From contig JBLHWZ010000068.1 in assembly GCA_047629415.1 (NCBI GenBank), positions 1 to 21,173 of the forward strand: a stretch of DNA of 21,173 bases, read 5' to 3'. The first letter of the stretch is position 1; each line of letters begins with the position of its first letter. The position numbers and the translations under genes were made by a program. The DNA is from CBDUJZ01 sp047629415. Its GTDB lineage: Bacteria; Myxococcota_A; Bradymonadia; REDH01. The notes under the pieces were generated by a model that was not told where the DNA came from, ran no database searches, and was given only the letters and a program-made list of their open reading frames with translations. Positions 15,902-21,173 of the stretch are shown here, piece after piece.

Positions 15902-15985
15902 AACAGGGGGTGCACGTGCTGCCAGAACACAGGGTGCTCTGAGGAGATTGACTGCGTGACATCCATTGCGGTCACAATGACTGCT

Positions 15986-16011
15986 GCAGCAACTATTGGG
16001 GCAGCAACTAT
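15986..16011. repeat. 11-bp direct repeat upstream of the ectoine operon
   Basis: GCAGCAACTAT occurs at 15986-15996 and again at 16001-16011, exactly 15 bp apart. The distal copy overlaps the proposed -10 element. This makes it a candidate operator for osmotic control of the ect operon; no ectR-like regulator gene is in the window. Confidence 0.6.
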
Positions 16012-16034
16012 CCGAACGGGTAGGCTTTTGTCAA
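16007..16034 (-). promoter_or_regulatory. Candidate promoter of the ask-ectABCD operon
   Basis: On the minus strand a perfect TTGACA (16034-16029) is followed after 16 bp by GATAGT (16012-16007), four of six matches to a sigma-70 -10 box. Transcription would start near 16000, giving a leader of about 100 nt before ask. Confidence 0.5.
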
Positions 16035-16233
16035 GCTGAGTTCAGGACGGATGAGTTCTCGCGCATCACCCAATGCGACGAATAGAGCGTTCGAGAATTG
16101 ACGCTCACACCGGGCTAGATGCCCCCACGAATCGGCGCACTACGATCCGAACAGCCGCTTGTGAGAACACCGACCAGTACACGCACCGACGAACACAGGA
16201 CGTGAATGTTCGCCCGCTCTTCACGGCGGTGAT

Positions 16234-16253
16234 TACCTGAGTCCACTCGGGTA
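16234..16253 (-). terminator. Candidate terminator of the ars operon
   Basis: TACCTGAG (16234-16241) pairs with CTCGGGTA (16246-16253), 8 bp with one G-T pair, around the tetraloop TCCA. It lies 20 bp after the stop of the last ars gene. There is no T tract, so confidence is limited. Confidence 0.35.
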
Positions 16254-16273
16254 GTTCCAACTCTCGAACGGGC

Positions 16274-17143
16274 TCAATCGGCCAAGAAGTACGTGGGCTC
16301 TTTGTCCTCGGGCATCTCGGCAAGCTCAGCAACTGTCAGCCGGGCGTAGATCTCCACGAGGTTGCCCCCGGGGTCCTTCAACCAGAGTTCATGCAGAGGC
16401 GTACCGCGCCAAGTCGTACGGGCGGGCTTGTGAATGAGCCATCCCGCTTCCCCCGCCCTCCCGTGCTGCTCGATAACGGCGCCCTTCGTGCCCACTTCGA
16501 TGCCTAGGTGGTAGAGCGTGTCTTGATGCAGCTCGTCACCGTCGTCCACCAGGATCACGAAGTTGGTGCGCAGCGCCTCGCTCACGAAGGTCACGTATCG
16601 GTGGGACCACTCCTTCGGCGCCACTCCCAGCAGCCAGGTGTAGAAGCGCGCCGCCGCAGGCAGGTCAGGGACGCGAATACTCGCGTGGAATTCCAACGGG
16701 TTAGGGCCCTCAGGCACGTCGCGCAGCGCCGCGAGTACTTCGAGCCGAGCGCGGATTTGATCACGGGCAACTCTGAAGTGGCGCAAGCGCTCTTCATTGG
16801 GGAGATCTTCGTTCTTGCGGTCCGGATCCTGTAGCGGCCAATGCAGGCGAGGCGCGCCGGAGAGGAACACCGGGCAGACCTCCTCGGCACAGAGCGTGAT
16901 GACAAGATCCACGGTTTCGGGATCGATGCTCTCGACCGACTTCGACGTGTGCGACGACAAGTCGATGTTCAGCTCGGCCATTATCGGGACGGCGTATGGG
17001 CTGACCCGGGAGGGCGACGAGCCGGCCGACTGGACGCACACGGCATCCCCGAAAAGACCACGGGCGAGCCCCTCGGCCATCTGCGAGCGAGCGGAATTCG
17101 CGACGCAGAGGAAGAGGATCGAGTTGAAGTGGAACCCTGGCAT
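16274..17143 (-). CDS. arsC: Arsenate reductase (ArsC, LMW-PTP type) fused to a VOC/glyoxalase domain
   Basis: A 289-residue two-domain protein. Residues 8-140 form a low-molecular-weight-phosphatase-type arsenate reductase: P-loop C13-VANSA-R19-S20, and a second cysteine pair C85/C90 in TLCAEEVCPVF, positioned like the resolving cysteines of thioredoxin-coupled ArsC. It reduces As(V) to As(III). Residues 150-268 form a VOC domain: EFHASIRVPDL, YHLGIEV and NLVEIYARL give H153, H212 and E264 as likely metal ligands. ArsI C-As lyases look similar but carry a vicinal Cys pair near the end; here that stretch reads HKPARTTWRG with no cysteine. The VOC substrate is thus unknown. The ATG at 17143 has GAGG 6 bases upstream and lies 10 bp after acr3, last in the operon. 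Confidence 0.88.
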   Translation of the reverse strand: MPGFHFNSILFLCVANSARSQMAEGLARGLFGDAVCVQSAGSSPSRVSPYAVPIMAELNIDLSSHTSKSVESIDPETVDLVITLCAEEVCPVFLSGAPRLHWPLQDPDRKNEDLPNEERLRHFRVARDQIRARLEVLAALRDVPEGPNPLEFHASIRVPDLPAAARFYTWLLGVAPKEWSHRYVTFVSEALRTNFVILVDDGDELHQDTLYHLGIEVGTKGAVIEQHGRAGEAGWLIHKPARTTWRGTPLHELWLKDPGGNLVEIYARLTVAELAEMPEDKEPTYFLAD

Positions 17144-17153
17144 GTAGATCCTC

Positions 17154-18177
<1,024 letters not shown>

Positions 18178-18191
<14 letters not shown>

Positions 18192-18648
18192 GGCTCAAGA
18201 GCCTCCTGACGATACTGTTCTGATTTCCTCGATCTGTCCGCCGGGGCGACGCACCTGCATCGAAGCCACTGCAGACCGACGCTAGAGCCGTGGAGATGGT
18301 TCCAGATTCGTGGATGTTCTTTTGAAGCAGTGTGCATCGATCGACTGCCTCATCAGTGTCGACCGAGAGTCGGTAACTCACCGGGACGATTCGCGGTGGG
18401 CTGTCTTCCCGCTCGAGTTGGACGTCGACCTCGACCCGTGAATACTCGAGCGACAGGATTTGACTGAATCGCTCGACGTTCTTCAGGACACAGGCGGCGG
18501 GCGCTGAAGGGAGCAGGTGCGCCGGCCCGGGCACCGCGTCGCCCATCGTCCGACTTCCGTCGAACGGGATCGTCGCCGACAGCGCGTTGACGTGCGCGTT
18601 GCCGCCGGGCTCTGTCTCGCCATGGGCGCGATATCGGCTGTCCGTCAT
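18178..18648 (-). CDS. OsmC-family protein in the arsenic operon
   Basis: A 156-residue protein that fits the OsmC/Ohr fold: GPAHLLPSAPAACVLKNVERF around Cys53 (the first conserved cysteine region), then VDVQLERED...IVPVSYRLSVDTD and RCTLLQKNIHESGTISTAL with Cys105. OsmC/Ohr proteins reduce organic hydroperoxides with a Cys pair; whether C53/C105 act this way is inferred. The ATG at 18648 has GGAGG just upstream, and lies 22 bp after the arsR stop; a longer in-frame start at 18723 would overlap arsR and is rejected. Its tail overlaps acr3. The operon position suggests protection from arsenic-driven oxidative damage or thiol chemistry. Confidence 0.85.
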
Positions 18649-18670
18649 TGTCCTCCGCCCTGCGACTCTG

Positions 18671-19006
18671 TCACAGCGCACCGACCAGTGTCTTGAGCAG
18701 CGCAAGCGTACCGGGCTCGACACAGTAGCAGACGCGCGGCCCGTCGATTTCGCCCCGGATGAGTCCGGCCTCTTTCAGCTGTTTGAGATGTTGCGACACC
18801 GTCGACTGTGCAAGCGGAAGTTCGTCGACGATGTCGCCAACGATGCAGCCCTCCTGGCGCACGAGTAGTCGGACGATGGCGACACGGGCCGGGTGCCCGA
18901 TCGCCTTGGCGAGGCGCGCGAGCTGCTCGTTGGCCTCTTCCTCATCGGGCGGCACCGGCGGCATCGGCTTGGGTGGAGGGCAACATGCCTTGTTCGTCTT
19001 CTTCAT
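18671..19006 (-). CDS. arsR: ArsR-family metalloid-responsive repressor
   Basis: A 111-residue winged-helix repressor. Residues 25-95 show the ArsR/SmtB layout, with helix-turn-helix PLAQSTVSQHLKQLKEAGLIRGE and wing DGPRVCYCVEP. It carries five cysteines (C8, C9, C54, C93, C95). The N-terminal pair and the C93-x-C95 pair in the wing could form a three-thiol As(III) site, although they are not at the classic ELCVCDL position of E. coli ArsR, so the sensing site is inferred. GAGGA lies 5 bases before the ATG at 19006. It is the first gene of arsR-osmC-acr3-arsC and probably represses its own promoter through the 19-bp palindrome upstream. Confidence 0.93.
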   Translation of the reverse strand: MKKTNKACCPPPKPMPPVPPDEEEANEQLARLAKAIGHPARVAIVRLLVRQEGCIVGDIVDELPLAQSTVSQHLKQLKEAGLIRGEIDGPRVCYCVEPGTLALLKTLVGAL

Positions 19007-19023
19007 GATTCCTCGGACCTAAG

Positions 19024-19042
19024 CGCATATCGTCGATATGCG
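19024..19042. promoter_or_regulatory. ArsR operator palindrome
   Basis: CGCATATCGTCGATATGCG is a perfect inverted repeat (9 bp arms, one central base) ending 17 bp before the arsR start. The ATATCG/CGATAT core is like known ArsR-type operators. A repressor bound here would cover the promoter and leader of the ars operon. Confidence 0.8.
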
Positions 19043-19058
19043 ATTAAGTGCGCCCCGG

Positions 19059-19064
19059 TGTCAA
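19059..19064 (-). promoter_or_regulatory. -35 element of the ars promoter
   Basis: A perfect TTGACA on the minus strand (19064-19059). An 18-bp spacer leads to CATATC inside the operator palindrome, a weak -10 match (3 of 6). This geometry would let the repressor block RNA polymerase directly. Confidence 0.5.
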
Positions 19065-19152
19065 GCCGCGCCCATGGCGGAGCGTTGCTCGAGCTTCGAA
19101 AGCTACGGGCTCTAGGTCCGGATTGTGCGGCCTCCTCCGCGGACGGACGAGC

Positions 19153-20403
19153 CTAAGAAGTTGCGTCGCTCGACGGAGAGCCCGCCTCGGAGTGCTGAGT
19201 GCGAACGGCTGCCAGGAAACGCTCAACGGCAGCAACTGTGCGCACCGTCCGGGGGGACGCGAAGACGTCGAAGGCGTGTTGCGCGCCGCGAAGCTCCGAG
19301 TAAGCGACATGCGCGCCGGCGTCCTGCATCTGCTCGACCAACAGCCGAGCGTATTCAACGGGGGCGAGTGTGTCGCGATCTCCATGAATGACAAACGTTG
19401 GAGGCGCGTCCGGGCTGACGTGCTCAAGCGGGGACGCGTCGAGGAACGCTGCCGGATCCTCGTCCGGCGACACCTTCATCACCTGCTTGCGGAGTAGACC
19501 GTAGCGGAACTCAGGCGGCATGATGCCTAGCCGGTCTGTGAAGTCGTAGACGCCGTAGAAGAGGACCGCAGCTTGCACCGACGTGTCTGCTTCTTCGAAT
19601 CCCGGCTGGAACCTCGCAAGCCCGGGCGTGAGCGCGGTCATCGCGGCGAGATGCCCTCCGGCAGACCCCCCAGTTACTGCGATGAAGTCTGGATCGACGC
19701 CAAATTCTTGGGCGTGCTCCCGCACCCATGCGACAGCTTCTTTCACATCCACCAAGTGATCTGGGAACGTGGCCCGTGGACTCAACCGATAGTTCGCGTT
19801 GAAGCCCACCCAGCCGTTTGCCGCGAGGTGGTTGAGCAATGGAAGTCCTTGCTCGCGCTTATCCCCCACGATCCAAGCACCGCCATGCATCTGAATGATC
19901 GCAGGTCGTAACCGCTGCGAACGCTCTGGGGCGTAGACGTCGAGTTTCAGACTTCGCTCGCCACGACTGGCAAACACGACGTTACGGGTGATCGTGACGC
20001 CCCGACGGCGTGGCCTGAACGGGAACCAGAGCTTGTCCAGCGGAACGCGAGGCCAGGGTCCCGGAGCAATAAAGCCGTCGAGCGCCGCGCGCAGCGTCAT
20101 CGAAGTGCGCCGGCCGTCGAGCCACAGCCGCAGCATCGCCGCCCATGATGCAGTGGTCAGGGCGAGAGCTAGCCAACCAGGCAACGCGTGGAGGGCGCCG
20201 AGCGCGACAAAGCCGCACACCACCGCGAACTGAAGGACCAAGTGATGAACCGCGAGCTCGATCGTCAGCCACGAGGCGAAGAATCCCGCCAATAGAGTCG
20301 CTCTGCCGCTTCGACGAGGGCGAAGCGCGTTGTACGTGAGGGCCGTCCCGAGCACGGAAGCCGCCAAGAAGAGATACGCGATCTGACTGTCTGACCAGCT
20401 CAT
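19153..20403 (-). CDS. Membrane-anchored alpha/beta hydrolase (esterase/lipase, HSL-like)
   Basis: A 416-residue protein. About four hydrophobic segments occupy residues 8-95 (near 8-24, 36-52, 54-72, 74-95), which anchor it in the membrane. The alpha/beta hydrolase domain begins near 140: oxyanion motif HGGAW (173-177), nucleophile elbow GGSAGG (S247), acid in HGDRD (D342 or D344) and catalytic H376 in AQHAFD. HGG plus GxSxG points to the hormone-sensitive-lipase/carboxylesterase group; the substrate is unknown. The start at ATG 20403 is preferred over an upstream GTG at 20469 because it begins directly before the first membrane segment. It lies upstream of arsR on the same strand, 146 bp away, and is probably unrelated to arsenic resistance. 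Confidence 0.88.
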   Translation of the reverse strand: MSWSDSQIAYLFLAASVLGTALTYNALRPRRSGRATLLAGFFASWLTIELAVHHLVLQFAVVCGFVALGALHALPGWLALALTTASWAAMLRLWLDGRRTSMTLRAALDGFIAPGPWPRVPLDKLWFPFRPRRRGVTITRNVVFASRGERSLKLDVYAPERSQRLRPAIIQMHGGAWIVGDKREQGLPLLNHLAANGWVGFNANYRLSPRATFPDHLVDVKEAVAWVREHAQEFGVDPDFIAVTGGSAGGHLAAMTALTPGLARFQPGFEEADTSVQAAVLFYGVYDFTDRLGIMPPEFRYGLLRKQVMKVSPDEDPAAFLDASPLEHVSPDAPPTFVIHGDRDTLAPVEYARLLVEQMQDAGAHVAYSELRGAQHAFDVFASPRTVRTVAAVERFLAAVRTQHSEAGSPSSDATS

Positions 20404-20902
20404 ATTCAGCCCGGGGCAGATGAAGTCGTAGGTACACCAAGGGAGCCGCGTGAATCTACATTCTGCCACCGACGCCGTCGACGTCGGAGACGTACCTCCT
20501 CGGAAACTCGTCGAGAGGAATTCAGCGTCGTCGCATCACGCAGCCTGGGTACGACGAGCCACCGCTCCATCGCTCCACCGCTCCACCAGCGCCAGCGCCA
20601 GCGCAGGCATGTGCTGCGATCACTCGTCCCAGCGATCTCGGTCATCACGCATGGGGTGCTGGCCGCGCGGCGAGTGCGAAGGCCCAAGTACCGACATCAA
20701 AATACCAAGAGGCACAAATTGGAACCCCAACGCATATGATGCGCTCCTAGGAGCGCTAAAGCCCAAGCATATTCTGGCAAACTCACCGTTTCGGTCGTGC
20801 CACTGGCGTTCCGTAAACCGGTGGACACATTTCGTACCGATCAGTTCGAGCTGACGGATACGGCGGCGCTACAACAATTCTGAATAGAATTGGGCTCGAT
20901 CG
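20404..20902. other. Divergent intergenic region, about 500 bp
   Basis: No credible gene was found; the open frames here lack start signals and domains. It contains short degenerate repeats of CGCTCCAC type (about 20560-20590) and AGCGCC repeats after them, a hairpin CGCAT/ATGCG (20731-20743), a perfect 16-bp palindrome GCGCTCCTAGGAGCGC (20741-20756), and the inverted repeat before the TetR-type gene. It must hold promoters for both flanking genes; none could be placed with confidence. Confidence 0.5.
20875..20892. promoter_or_regulatory. 18-bp inverted repeat next to a TetR-type gene, probable operator
   Basis: CAATTCTGAATAGAATTG has perfect 7-bp arms around GAAT and ends 10 bp before the start codon of the regulator. 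Position and shape suit an autoregulatory TetR-family operator; a regulator bound here would cover the ribosome site region of its own gene. Confidence 0.5.
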
Positions 20903-21173
20903 ATGACTGAGACTCCAAAGAAGCGAGGACGGGGCAGATCAAAGACCTTCGACCGTGAGCGAACCTTGAACGTCGCGATGGACAACTACTGGCGCGACGG
21001 CGTCGACGGTGTGTCTCTGAACGAGACCTGTCGCCGCGCGGGGATCTCGAAGCCTGGGCTCTATCGGGAGTTTGGTGGCGAGGATCAGTTCACCAGCGCC
21101 GTCCTCGCGAGATATTGCGAGACCGTGCTTACCTCCTGTCCTGGCGAATCTGTCAGGGGACCGGCCCTTCGCC
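20903..21173 (+). CDS. TetR/AcrR-type regulator, 3' end outside the window
   Basis: The visible 90 residues start at ATG 20903 and remain open to the window edge. After a basic N-terminal tail (KKRGRGRSKTF) comes a TetR-like helix-turn-helix: RERTLNVAMDNYWRDGVDGVSLNETCRRAGISKPGLYREFGGEDQF, matching the usual A...G...S...I...AG.S...LY.HF.sk layout. The ligand domain is off-window, so the signal it senses is unknown. It is divergent from the membrane hydrolase gene across about 500 bp, which could make that gene a target, by analogy with other divergent pairs. Confidence 0.85.
   Translation, partial: MTETPKKRGRGRSKTFDRERTLNVAMDNYWRDGVDGVSLNETCRRAGISKPGLYREFGGEDQFTSAVLARYCETVLTSCPGESVRGPALR

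Larger units (their letters stand above)
15902..16273. other. Intergenic region between the ars and ect operons
   Basis: A 372-bp gap without a credible gene. Its left part holds the ect promoter and direct repeat described separately. Its right part holds a hairpin just after the end of the ars operon. Between about 16040 and 16230 I see nothing specific. Confidence 0.6.

Noticed and set aside
20560..20600. Short CGCTCCAC and AGCGCC repeats as a CRISPR array
   Set aside because: Units are too short, adjacent and degenerate, without spacers of constant length or cas genes.
20450..20854. 134-residue open frame in the hydrolase-TetR gap
   Set aside because: The composition is Ser/Arg-rich and random-looking, with no ribosome site, domain or signal.

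Overview
The window is GC-rich bacterial DNA. Asp-rich low-complexity lipoproteins, beta-propeller repeats of the DDVWVVG type and a Cys-rich protein with a repeating DC..S..C pattern recall large-genome Deltaproteobacteria in the broad sense (Myxococcota, Bradymonadota). A complete ectoine and hydroxyectoine operon suggests a salt-exposed, probably marine or saline, habitat. No rRNA, tRNA or CRISPR array was seen, so the taxonomy is inference from gene style only.

Layout. (1) 1-400, minus: 5' part of an Asp-rich lipoprotein that runs off the left edge. (2) 709-8453, plus: a short-chain dehydrogenase; a 969-residue lipoprotein joining a beta-propeller to a vanadium-haloperoxidase domain with a complete vanadate-site signature; a small orphan lipoprotein; a membrane-anchored rhodanese; a cytochrome c'-like lipoprotein; a 1-Cys peroxiredoxin; and a 329-residue protein I do not recognise. 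Several of these handle peroxide, sulfur or heme redox chemistry. (3) 8566-11220: a decayed segment. A Cys-rich secreted protein gene has an in-frame TAA after codon 51 and is cut at its 3' end by an IS630-type element (9706-11220, TA flanks, 32-bp imperfect terminal repeats). The element carries a divergent LexA-like winged-helix passenger gene, and its transposase is split by an in-frame TAG. (4) 11265-15901, minus: ask-ectA-ectB-ectC-ectD, with 4-bp overlaps or a 2-bp gap at every junction and a promoter with an 11-bp direct repeat about 100 bp upstream. Aspartokinase leads the operon, whereas it is more often found at the distal end. (5) 16274-19006, minus: an arsenic operon, arsR - osmC-like - acr3 - (arsC fused to a VOC/glyoxalase domain), with a perfect 19-bp palindrome just upstream of arsR. 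(6) 19153-20403, minus: a membrane-anchored alpha/beta hydrolase. (7) 20903-21173, plus: the 5' end of a TetR-type regulator with an 18-bp inverted repeat against its start codon.

The IS lies where the plus-strand block meets the minus-strand ect/ars block, which fits an accessory, rearranged region. The observations most worth following are the propeller-haloperoxidase lipoprotein, the ArsC-VOC fusion without the ArsI-type cysteine pair, the OsmC protein inside an ars operon, the ask-first ectoine operon with its repeat-overlapped promoter, and the two independent nonsense codons in neighbouring genes.
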